In this document: positions 12,101 through 22,775 of the stretch, one piece after another
Layout of the letters: every line of letters begins with the position of its first letter
How positions within the stretch are numbered: the first letter of the stretch is position 1
Origin: Casuarius casuarius
Taxonomy: Eukaryota; Chordata; Aves; Casuariiformes; Casuariidae
Length of the DNA: 64,000 nucleotides
Assembly (NCBI GenBank): GCA_003342895.1
Contig: PTFA01000273.1
Location: 515,284-579,283 of the forward strand
Reading direction: 5' to 3'
Notes under the pieces: generated by a model
Seen by the model: the letters and a program-made list of their open reading frames with translations, nothing else
Told to the model about the DNA's origin: nothing
The model's database searches: none
Made by a program: the position numbers and the translations under genes

Positions 12101-12381
12101 TGGTAGCCAGAAGCTACCAAAACAAGAAGCAATGGGCACTGACAGAAATACAAGAAATTTCCTTTAAACATAAGGAAAACTTTTCACTGTGATGGCAGGG
12201 CCAAACCCCAGAACAGATTGCCCAGAGAGGTTGTGCTGTCTCCATCCCTGGAAATATTTAAACCCTGACTGGACACATCCCCGAGCAACCTGCTGCAGCT
12301 GGCCCTGCTCTGAGCAGGGGCATTGGAGTAGATGATCTCCAGAAGTCCCTTCCAACCTCAAGTATTCTGTGATTCTGTGAT

Positions 12382-14039
12382 ACTTAAATACAAAGCAATA
12401 ATTTTTCTCAACCTAATTATTTGGACAACCACTTAAGACGTGTTTTGGCAATAGTGTCAGATAAGAGAAACAAGTAGCATCTCTATGAAAGGGTTATTTT
12501 AAATAAGCTGCAGGAATTTGAGTCAAAATATTTATCAAGAGCAATAGAAAAATTTGAGGGTGGAAGTAGGCAGGGCTGGTTCCTGTTTGAATTCTGGCAG
12601 CTATGTTCTAAATAAATTGCAGCAAACACAGCTGACCTCATAAAGCCTTGGAAATCAAATTACTTGCAATAATTAATCTGTGAAATAAACATGAGTGTCA
12701 GGATTTCCATATCTCATCTTCTGACCCTCTTCACTTTTACCTGCCTCCTTCCCTTTGGGATGTTTAATCAACTGCCAAGGATTTGTAAAGGAAAAAATGA
12801 AACTTTGTCAAAAATAATGTCAGGTGGAAGGACCACTCTGACACTCACAGTGCATTAACATGAGATAAAAGTAACATCAAACAAAAATACTTGCAGGGTC
12901 AGGAGTGGATGTATAACAACGTAACATAGAAAAGGACCTTTGATTTAATGAGGTTCAATTTCATAGAAGTGCAGGTCATCAAATGGGAATGTCATTGAAG
13001 CAATCAGACAGTCCTGCAACTTCCATCTTCCTCGTACAGGAGACAGCTAATTAAGTGTGATGCTGTCCTGAATAAGAATGAAAAGCACAACATAGTGTGA
13101 CCGAGAGCAACGCTGGGGCCCAGAACCAAACCATAAATCTATTACTCTGCTTGCTGCTGAGCATGCACAGCATGGGCTCGTGTGGTCATACTGAACAGAG
13201 GCTGTCTTGCTTTTTGCTTGCTGTTAAAAGTTTTGCAGCAAAACTTGTTATTGATACTAGTTTTTAACTGTAGATGGTTACACATTAATGAGGTCTTTGA
13301 CTGGTGTAAGAATGAAGCAGGTAGTGTACACTATGCCTATCACATAATTCAAGAAATAATATTTTTTGCCTTTCCCTTTGTTTAAAGGCCTTAGAAAGAT
13401 CTGTGCTTCTCCAAAAATCAGTAAAATTGCCTCAGCTGTATTATCAGTAATAAACACATGAAGAAATTAAATGCCTTTAATTAATGCCTACCTGACAAAT
13501 GGGACACCAGGATGAAGAAAACGCATAAAGCGGCAAGAATCCTCTGCAGAAGGCTCTTTTCTGACACCATTGGGGAAACTGCCTGCAAGGTGGCTTGGCA
13601 TTTCAGGTTTTAATGCAAGGTCCAGAGGAGAAGACGTGAGCAGGTCCAGGTAACACCAGCTACTGGTGGTGTTTGTGGGAAACAGAGAGGCCATAGCTAT
13701 ACCGGTTTGCTGGCCAGCACTGGATGTAGGTTGTTACTATGCACAGAAATTTCTCTCTCACACACAGTTGCCTGAGGCAGTTCTGGCTGCTATCGTCCTC
13801 TGGAGTCAAGATATTTCTAGAAAGTGCTGCTAATGTGGCCTCTCCTCAATTCTCTGTCATGCTTGTGGTTTCCAAAACTATGTGAGGGCTTTTAGAAGCT
13901 ACATATAGTTTCTTCCACAGCCTTCTCTATCAAAAACATGCTTATTAAATGCTTATTTTCTAGAACATTTGTCTAAATCAAACATCCAAGAGGTTTTCTC
14001 TTCCTCAGTAAATATTCTCTTCATATAACTTTCTTGCAG
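12382..14039. other. AT-rich non-coding stretch
   Basis: Sequence downstream of the CR1 3' end. No repeat family or gene is recognised. It ends in a pyrimidine-rich acceptor-like tract (about 14018-14039, CTTTCTTGCAG). Confidence 0.6.
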
Positions 14040-14104
14040 GCCAAGGCAAATCCCAGGAGACAAAGCTTCCTACAGCTCCAGAGCAAGTGTTTAGCAACAA
14101 ATAA
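14040..14104 (+). CDS. possible terminal coding exon, phase-compatible with 6406-6497
   Basis: A good acceptor (TATAACTTTCTTGCAG) ends at 14039. If the exon begins with two bases completing a codon, the frame reads about 20 codons (QGKSQETKLP, then TAPEQVFSNK) to TAA at 14102-14104. An AATAAA hexamer overlaps the stop (14100-14105). The preceding exon candidate at 6406-6497 ends with exactly one leftover base, so the two join in phase; the chance of that is one in three. Joined, they would give a lysine-rich hydrophilic C-terminus. Two other frames are also open for about 17 and 22 codons, so the call is weak. Confidence 0.2.
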
Positions 14105-15694
14105 ATGAATATCTCCTTAAAATCTGGTTAAATGCGGCAAATTTTCCTTAGAGAAATGTGTGCATATCTTCCTTGTGTCTTCCTACAGATGTTTGTGTCT
14201 TCCTATTCAGATGTTCTTGGTCTTGATGAGTGAGTGTCCCTTGAGTTTGTTGGTTTGGATTAGATAACTTTTCAAAATAGTGTATTAATCCATGGTTATC
14301 TGACTCAGATGAAAACTTTGTTTTAAAATGCACATAAATGGGCTTATAATCTTTCCAGTGAAGCTTGGAATCAGTCAGGACAAAACCACTGAGAGAATAG
14401 TCCATTTTGCTGTGTTTGTACTTAGCCAAATCTAAGCACAGATAAAAACAAATCACACAGGAAACAGTTAACCAAGCATCTGTAAAAAATGCCCAAACTT
14501 TACTGAGAAAAAAGCATGTTAGATCATCCAGCCATTGCTAAGGCAAAAAACTTCTGCTCACCGTTTATGTAGTGGTACGGGTCATGTCTATATGTTTATT
14601 AAAAGGCTCAGGCAAATGATTTGAGTGAATTTACTGACTTGAACCAAGACTTTCCAAGGGTTCATCTTGGCACATAGTGCAATCACCTGATCCCTTTGCC
14701 CCATGCCATAACACCGTGCCAGCACCCCATGCTGTGGAAATATACCTCAAGATGAAGCAAAAGAGCAGGAATCCCAGTCACATATCTGTGACTAGCTAAA
14801 GGCTGAAACCCAGCAAACTGGGAGCCTCTCTCTGAAGCTCGCCGCAGCCGAAATGTGTAACGAAGGGCCAAACCTATCCTGTCTTCTTGTGTTCATTCTG
14901 TAAATCTTCAGGTCTGCATCTGGCTCTTTGGACAGGTATTTGTAGTAGCTGAAGGTATCCTGGGGATTGCTCTAGTTTACAGTAGTGGTGAAAACATACC
15001 TGCTCCACGAAGAGCTACAGACTGCGTTCAAACTCTTTGTGGAGCCAGGGTACAAATTCTGCCTCAACCACACACTGACGCACGTGCCATCTCATCTTTA
15101 CTGCTGTTGTTATGCCCTTATGCTAACACATGCTACCATTTTGCTCTCTGCACATTGCTTTGGACACATGCAAGTCTTTGTTATGAACACTAGTCTTATC
15201 TAAAGCAGAGTATTGTCATTCCCCTGTCTTACAAGACCCCATATCACTGTGATTTTCTTTTAAATTCAGTTGTCTTTCTTCTTTTGCGGTAATGCAAACA
15301 ATGCACACAGAAAAGTTGGTAATAGTTTTGTCCAGGGAAAATATAGCCAAAAGCACATGCAGAGGGAAAGTTAAAGTGGCTCAAAAGGTGCAAATACAAT
15401 TTACAGTCAGTTAAAGTGAGGACAGCAGCAGACTGTGGCAATTCCCTTTCCATTTGTTGCTGTGATTGGTATAGATATACATTGAAATGACAGAGTAGTT
15501 ACTGAAATGATGTTTATGCCTTAAACAAAACAACATACATTGTCATAAAGAAAATAAATGCATTTTTCTTAAGGTGAACTATAGGCTTTTCCCTTATTTG
15601 CTAATACACGTGCCTGATTAAATCTTGCTGCAGTCTGTACACAAGCCATTTGCGCCATAAATATCTGAGGCTAATCATGAACACATTCAGAGTC
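14105..15694. other. non-coding stretch
   Basis: No gene recognised. An imperfect tandem duplication of about 21 bases (TTGTGTCTTCCTA-CAGATG type) lies at about 14174-14214. A pyrimidine-rich acceptor-like site lies near 14912. Confidence 0.6.
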
Positions 15695-15835
15695 CATCTT
15701 GTAGATAAAGAAGCTGAAGCACAGAGAAGGAAAACAATTAATTCATTGTCCAGGAGGGAGCCCGTAGAGTGTCTGTGAAGAGCTTCCTGCTTTTAAATCC
15801 TTGTCCGACTCTATAGTCACAAATCTATGCTTTCC
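15695..15835 (-). repeat. MIR-like ancient SINE remnant, reverse orientation
   Basis: The plus strand reads as the reverse complement of the MIR core and 5' half: a block like GATAAAGAAGCTGAAGCACAG (GA-AA-CTGA-GCACAGAGA in MIR), then a diverged 'cca-ggtcacacagct' region, then TTTAAATCCTTGTC and CCGACTCTATAGTC matching the 'aacccaggtctgactcc' part. Divergence is high, as expected for an amniote-wide SINE that is very old in birds. Confidence 0.65.
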
Positions 15836-18800
15836 AATTAGAAATAATAGTCATTCTTAGGGGATGCAGGGGTTCACGTAGTTTGCATCTGCCTCATGCC
15901 TGCAGCATAGATCAGAGTGAAGTCCAAGGTTTTCAGGTCTGGATTCTATCTTTGAACTCAGAAGCATTGTTGTCTTCCCCTCTGTTCGAAGAGTTTTGCT
16001 CACACTTTGTGTAAAACTCTCTACAAATAATATTGGGCTTTCATGGGCAATCTCTGAGTGGTGCTTGCCAAAAGACTAGGCTGTTGTATAACCCAGGTAT
16101 GACAGGGTTAATGGAAAGATATTGGTAGCAAAATTTAGGAAGCTTTTTTTCATTTGTGTCATGTCATCTCTGCTGGATAGGGAGATATTTCTGGTAGAAA
16201 ATGGTATTTCACTTGCTAGTGTGGACCTTCTGGTGAAAACGTGGCCAGAAACACAATGTAGCTAGACTGAGACAATCTTGAGAGACACTAGAGATTATCA
16301 TGCAATGGAAAGACTATGAAAAAAAATTGTTTAGAAAGCTGAGATAATGTCTGTATCAAGAAGTTACCGAAAGCAGTATATTGGAAGAACACATGTACTA
16401 CAGCTGATTGTAGATGATTGCTCAAGGAAAAGAACAAAGAGGGTTTGGTTAAGACAGAGCAAATGCCTAAGGGATTGGAGGCAGTAGATATTGGTATAGT
16501 GGGAAGAAGACTTACTGCAAAGGTAGGAGGATTGTAAAAATAAATCTAAAATGTAGGAGTGGAAACTGGTATTGAAGCATGTTACAGAACCTCCTTTATA
16601 TAACAAGGGAGAAAAGGAAAGATAATGAATCAAGGAAATTTAAGATTAGTGTGAGGGGAGGTAGGGAAAAGAAAGAAAGAAAGATGTATTATCAATAGGA
16701 GGATTCTTCACACTGAAAGACAGCCCACCTTGTTGCAATGATACCAAGAAAAACTCTGCTCTCAGTTCAACTGATGTAAAGCCTGACTAATTCCATCTGC
16801 CACTTAGGTTAGTGCAAATACAGAAGAACTTACAGAAAGCACTGGAATTAATTGGGTTTACTTTGATCTATCTAAAAAACAAGATTTTACCCTGTTTTAT
16901 ACCTAGCAGGCTATTCTCTTTTATCTTCCATTTTAGAGCAGAAACTGATTTACTCCATTCATTTCGGTTTCTTTTTTTGTTTCTTTTTTCTTTCTTGTTT
17001 TCTTTCCTTTTTCCTCCTTTTTCTTTTTGGAGTGGCAGCTTACTGGAGCTCAAGAAAAGAAACCAGACTCTTCCGCTGTCTAGACTCCCTCTTTAAAGTG
17101 CCATGTGAAATGTTTCTCCAGCACTTCGCTAAGACTGAGATAGCTGCTGTTTATGTTGATATGATCCACTCCATAACAGGAGCTTAATGTAAGTGCACTC
17201 TTATGTTATGCTTCAAATCACACAGGTTTCAATTCACACTCTCCAAAAACACAAAAATGAGATTAGCATCTAAATTGAAATTGAAGCTAAAGAAATCCAC
17301 AGAAAATAAATCTAAAAAATATGAATATCAGTTTTAGGCTTTTTTTCACTCTATATCTTGGTCATTTCCCAGAAAAGAAATCCATCTCCCAGTAATGGGG
17401 ACTAAACTGTGTTTGGTCCTGCACAGCTTTGTCGAGACACTAAAGAGAGGGGGGAAACTTTGCTCCATTTAGTTAATGTCGTTAGCTTCAACGAACTTAT
17501 GGCTTCATGAAAGAAGCCTCGGCTCAGGTCAGCCAAACCTGGCTGGGGACTGCAAGCGCTGTGATTACACCATCTTTTTGCAATGGGCGGTGCAGAGTAG
17601 AGCGTGTCCCCCAGTCCCTTGCTGTTTCCATGGTCAGTGGGAGTCCCCCAGCCACCCTCCTCGGAGCTGCAGGAAGGATTTGGACATTCAGCTGTGTCTT
17701 CTTTCGGCACCTGACTGCCTTAGGCATCTGTCTGACACAGAGGTGGCAAGCAGTTTGAATAAAGGGAAACGATGGTTTAACAAATGCTTTTTCAGGTAGT
17801 ATTGTATAGCCTTAGTTTGCCCTCTATTTTCATGTATATTCCTAAAACAGTATTCAGACTAAACCCGAAGGAAGAAACATAACATCTTAAACGCTATACA
17901 AGCCAGTTTTTTCCAGCTTGCTTTGCACATGCTCATTGGTGCTGAGAAGTAAAGAGATCTGAGCAGTATATAGCTCCTCATTTCTCATTACTGTCAGTAA
18001 ATGGAAAGGACATCAAGACGTTTGCCATCCAACAGCAGTATATTTTCTCCTAAGGAGCTCCTCAACTGGTGCCCCTTGCCACCTGCAAATTGGGGAGCTA
18101 GTCAGCATCCATGTGGGAAACCTTGACAAAATAAATACAATGAAAAAAAGGACTGAAAATAAGAGGTGATGAAAGGAAAGGAGTTTGGGAGTGGAGGTAT
18201 AAGGGCATCTCCACTTCTTCTACTATCTTGAGTACTGGCGCCGGATAGTGGAAATCAGAGCATTGCACAGTAATTCATCCTGACACTAATGGAACTATTT
18301 TAAATGTACAATAACATCTTCCTGAAGAATAATGCATGGTGCTTAAAAACAAACTCAGCATGATGAGGAGGAAGAGAAGACACATACTCCACTGTGGTTT
18401 CCCCTCACATATTTCTAAATGAGGAGCAGTCTCAGCACTTCGAAGGGCTACTGCTTGTTACACTTATGACAAATATTTAGCTATTGTGTCACTGGGGGGG
18501 GAGGGGGGCAAGAGGTGTTTATGTGACATTGATCTTCATAACAGCACAGCAAAAAGCCCAAGCAGAATATGGAGGAAAAGAGTGAGTTGATATCTTCTGA
18601 TACTCCATGTGCAAAACTGAACCAAACAAAAACACTAAAGCTGTGAAAGGTGTCAGTTCAACCACCTGAATGCATTCAGATCCTTTAGTCTAATCATCAT
18701 CCAGAAAAATTCACATTAATTTCAGCAGAGTTTCACTTGAACAGAAATAAATGAAGTCTACGTCAGGATTTGACCAATGAATATCATGAATATATGCTAT

Positions 18801-19832
18801 CAAATTTAGTCACTGTTATCAGTTTAAACCAGCAGGCTAACTGAGACAATTTGGGGAACTTGGTCATACCTTCCCTATTTAAAACATCAAGATAAGCTTT
18901 TACAGGAAGGTCTCAATGAGTTTGCAGTTTGAATTCCCATGGGCTGCAACTAGAGCAGGAGCAAGCTCTATTTTCACTCTAGTTACAGTGGACTAGATTT
19001 CCATAAATCCGTGCATTTATAAGTAAGACCTCAAGATACTATGACAACTGTGATAGTAGAAACTGGAAATGGGCATTTATACAGACTTATTAAAAGTCTG
19101 GGTCAGGAAAAAAATAAATTAAAATGTGTCTCACAAATCCAAGGAGTTATGTGCTGTATTTGAGGTCAATAAAGATAATGAGAGTGTTTGAAGCTGTATG
19201 ATGGCTGGTCTTACCGCCAAACCCTCAGAGGAGAGTTGTGAGACTGACTGAACTTCACAGCTGGACTTCTGACTGAGGGTTACTATACTAACCAGAATAT
19301 GATCTAGAAAACTGTGAAAATTCTGTTAGAAACATAACTCTAAGAAGTGTGTTAGGTCCTCTCACTGTTAGCATCCAGATGACAGTTTCTTGTCATGTTC
19401 TTACTCTTCTTAACTCTCTCTACAATAGCTAGAATAAGCCTGTGCATTGCATACAGTCAAGTCTTCCAGGCTGAGAGGTGTAATACAGCCATTCTTAAGC
19501 TATTCGTATGCTAATCAGGAATCAGATAGTAAGGTGTTTTGTTATTTTATCTACTTGCACTTGTTCAGCTTATGCAGCACTTGTAGCACTTACAGTAGTT
19601 TATATTTAATACGGTGTAAGGAAGAAAAAGAAAATGGATTTCTCTTCTGACCTACAAACCTTTAGAATCACATACTGAGTAAAGAACATGTCTTTTATTC
19701 AAGACAAAATGAGGAGTATGTCAAATATATGGATCCTAAACATGCTTTCTCTTGTTCCTCTCTGTAAAGAGATTTATGGATTTGAAAAATATCACTCATA
19801 TACTGTTTTACTAAAATAGTAAGAAAATAAGA
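15836..19832. other. non-coding stretch with low-complexity tracts
   Basis: Holds a T/C-rich pyrimidine tract at 16966-17028, ending in an acceptor-like AGTGGCAG at 17038, and a G8-A-G6 run at 18494-18508. Open frames near 17400-17800 on both strands overlap one another and show no recognisable similarity. Nothing else is seen. Confidence 0.6.
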
Positions 19833-20196
19833 AATCATAGAATCATAAAGTCAAGGAAAAATGTAGGTTAGAAGCGACCTCCAGAGGTCCCCTGGTCAAG
19901 CCCCCCGACTACAGGAGACCTAAATCAGATCAGGTTGCTCAAGGACTTGACGAGTAGGATCTGAAACACCTCCGAGGATGGCTCTCCCACAGCCTTTCTG
20001 GGCACCTGCTTCCAGTATTCAATCATCCTCATGGTTAAACGAAAAAAACCTGTAATAATTCCTGCCCCAGTCTGTCTCACTGCAGGGTTCGTCCATCCCA
20101 GGGGCTGGGCTCTGCCTTTGCTTGTGTTGGGCTCCAGGAGGCTCCTGTCTGCTGCTTCTCCAGCCCATCCAGGTCCCACTGAATCAGAAGCATTTT
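19833..20196 (-). mobile_element. short CR1 LINE fragment, reverse orientation, internally deleted
   Basis: The left end (ATCATAGAATCATA at 19833-19846) is the reverse complement of the CR1 3' octamer end. Next come the CR1 3' UTR and ORF2 end: GACCTCCAGAGGTCCC, GGTTGCTCAAG and CACAGCCTTTCTGGGCACCTG. From about 20080 to 20196 the homology appears to jump back to an earlier part of the reverse transcriptase: CTTCTCCAGCCCATCCAGGT at 20155-20174 matches the complement of 11550-11567. That implies an internal deletion of several hundred bases. It is clearly older or more diverged than the copy at 8877-12381. Confidence 0.85.
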
Positions 20197-22679
20197 CATA
20201 TATTCTAGATAAACATATTTGCCTGAGCAGCCCATCTATGAAATTTTCAACTTATACATAACTTAAACTCACATTTTCATATTGCCCTGCAGAAAGTCTG
20301 CACCTTTGTTAAGGGAAGACAACAGTAATAAGAGATGAATCACTATCAAATTTCCCCAAATGTCTTTAGGATTTATTTTAGCTATTTCTATCTAAAAAGA
20401 ATTTCTTTGTTTTCTTAAAAATAGTAACTATTTGCTCTTATGCCTGTGAGAAGTTACCTACATTAACGTTGGCAAAAAAGATGTACATGTACATTTAGGC
20501 TCATTGACCATTTCAGAGAATTTGCTAAAAACATATACAGAAACCTCAGTGAAATAAACCTTTGCTTGGACACTGCAATCTCACAAATGTCTGTGTACAT
20601 CAGAAAGAAGAAAATATGTTATTTAGTCTGAAGAGTTCAATCAATTCAGAGGTTTAAGTGGTCAGCTGCCTTCAGTAACCATCTCTACAAGACAATATCT
20701 AACATGGAAGAGCTAATAAAGAGAAAAGGCTCTTGTAACAGGAAGGTGGACAAAATATATTTCAACAGCTTATTTATGGGGGCAATAAACTCTCCGTCTC
20801 TTGGAATGTGAGCCATCTGACTAAACGGAGATGTCTAATCTCAGTTAGTCACTGTGGGTTTCCTGTCTAATCTATGACAATCTAATCAACATAGCCAGTG
20901 GTGTCCAGGACATGATTAATTTCATCCGAAAGTAGATGTCTAAAATAGGCCGGATCAATCAAGCCCTAAAAGTGCTTTTGATGACTTCACTAATTGAAAA
21001 GGGATTTTAGGAGAGTAGCTCAGATGTGTATGTCTACATTATGGACGTATACATCTAGATGAGATGAATCCTGTCCTTGGACTCTTTTACTTACATACCA
21101 GCAACAATTTGGAGCTCGATTCATGGATCGCTGGGTAAGACTCTGCCAAAGGAAAGTGGAAAAGAGACTAGAGCAGATGATCAGAGTGGTTCGTTCTTAA
21201 ATGTAAGAAACATGGAAAGACCCGCAACATTACTTTTCTCTCACCCACCAGTTTTGAAATCACATCAACAATTTTATGACTAATGCCACACCAATATGGT
21301 ATATTTCAGAAGGCGCTGTGTCATATTATAAGAATATTGGGTTGTAATCAGTTTTAGGTACTTATTGTGCAGTGTCAGTGTGTTAAAGCAACTAGGGTAG
21401 ATTTTCAGATTTTCCGGTAGTGGAGATATACAGCTGTGAAGCTCAGACATCTGCTGCAGAGAAAGGCAATGTAGCAGTCATCCAGTGTGGGGGAAAAAAG
21501 AAAGATTTTGAGTAAAACCATAAATTTCAATGAACTTTTGTCTCTGGGCAGTGCAAGCTGTAAAAATGTTGAGTTTACAGCTCAAACGACACAAGGGTTA
21601 AAAGAGGATGTTCAAATGTCTGGGTGAATTTTACACGGGTAATCAACTGAAGCAGAGGGAAAATAAAGGCAGTGAGCTATAGAAAACTGTTGGTGAACTA
21701 AGGCTCTTACTCAGATCCAAATGAAGGAAGATGAGCAAAGTCATACACTCGTGAAGATTACAAAGACTCTTAGGGGGTACATGTCTATTTGGGATGTTAT
21801 AGTATACCTCACAGTAGACTATAGCAGACTATAGTCTACTTTATAGCAGAGATTCAGCCAGCTCTTTAAAACTAGCCTGAACAGCAGAGGTGGTGTGGCT
21901 ACAGCGGTACCAGCTCTACAGTGCCAAAAACCAGTGTCACTGTCTGGCACCACCCTGTGATCACAGTGACCACTCATGTATCTCCATGCTACGGAGCAAC
22001 TCCCATTGGTGACAAACCCTTGGAAGCCAACAGCGTGACTGTCTGGGGTTTGTTTTGCTTTTGCAGGAATCAGAGGGAATTAGTAAACCCTGGCTTTTCT
22101 CTAGATTCAGCTAATCGTGAAATCTGAATGTCAACACCACTCTGACAGTGCCTCCCACAATATTCACTTCAGCTCATATGAAATACACTTAGCGCTTCAC
22201 CTTTTACATTTTGGTTCCCTCTCTCTGCAAACCTCCAGGGGAAAAACACAGTGGCAAAACTGAGCGGATTATTTCACTGACATTTGGGGCGTGGAAACAA
22301 CTCGACTCCAAGTCTTCTGGGAATGTACAGAGACACAGAAACTTCCTGCTGCTGTCCTGGATATGGCAGAGACATAGGGAGTGCTGTGGGGGCCTCCGTA
22401 GGACTGGAAAGAACAGGGTGACCCACAAAAAAACAGGCAACACAAAGAGAAATGCAAAAGGTCAGAATGCTTATTTTAAAGTTGAGCTTTATATAGATTA
22501 TCTGAATCTCCAAAGCCTATCAGCTTGTCTGGACACAAGATTTGCGGCACTTTGTATTAGGCCATTAAATACACTACACAAACTGCTCATAAAAATATAT
22601 CCTCTCAATTATGGAATTTTTATTGCTATGTCTTCACTATGCTCTTTATATTGTGCCTAAAAAGACATGTAAAGGAGAA
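20197..22679. other. non-coding stretch
   Basis: No gene or interspersed repeat recognised. A perfect hairpin (listed separately) lies at 21813-21840. Splice-like sites bracket a 33-base open segment at 21102-21134 (QQFGARFMDRW), too short to support. Confidence 0.6.
21813..21840. repeat. perfect 12-base inverted repeat with 4-base loop
   Basis: Arms AGTAGACTATAG (21813-21824) and CTATAGTCTACT (21829-21840) are exact reverse complements around the loop CAGA. The octamer GACTATAG also occurs as a direct repeat across the loop. The stem is too short for a typical microRNA precursor; no terminator function is expected in this genome. Confidence 0.9.
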
Positions 22680-22775
22680 AAAAAAATTTATACACACACA
22701 CCTCTTTCTGTATCACCTATATCTGCATCTATATCTAATCTATGTACATATATATATACATATATGCGTGTGTAG
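22680..22775. repeat. degenerate CA / TATC / TA simple repeat
   Basis: A run of ACACACAC, then imperfect TATCTA-type units, then an ACATATATATATACATATA stretch with a short GTGTG end. The overlapping YIYIY-type frame is low-complexity. Confidence 0.85.

Larger units (their letters stand above)
8877..12381 (+). mobile_element. CR1 LINE retrotransposon, 5'-truncated and decayed
   Basis: A plus-oriented CR1 non-LTR retrotransposon. From the left it shows the C-terminal part of the ORF1 esterase-like domain (GIHLTKWGE, about 8973-8999), the endonuclease, the reverse transcriptase and the 3' tail. It ends at 12364-12381 in two ATTCTGTG octamers, the hallmark CR1 3' terminus. Removing the 342-base insertion leaves about 3.15 kb, against about 4.5 kb known for full-length avian CR1, so most of ORF1 and the 5' UTR are missing. 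Frameshifts and stops interrupt ORF2 repeatedly, so no functional protein can be made. No clear target-site duplication is seen, as is usual for CR1. If 6406-6497 and 14040-14104 are exons of one gene, this element lies in their intron in the sense direction. Confidence 0.95.
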
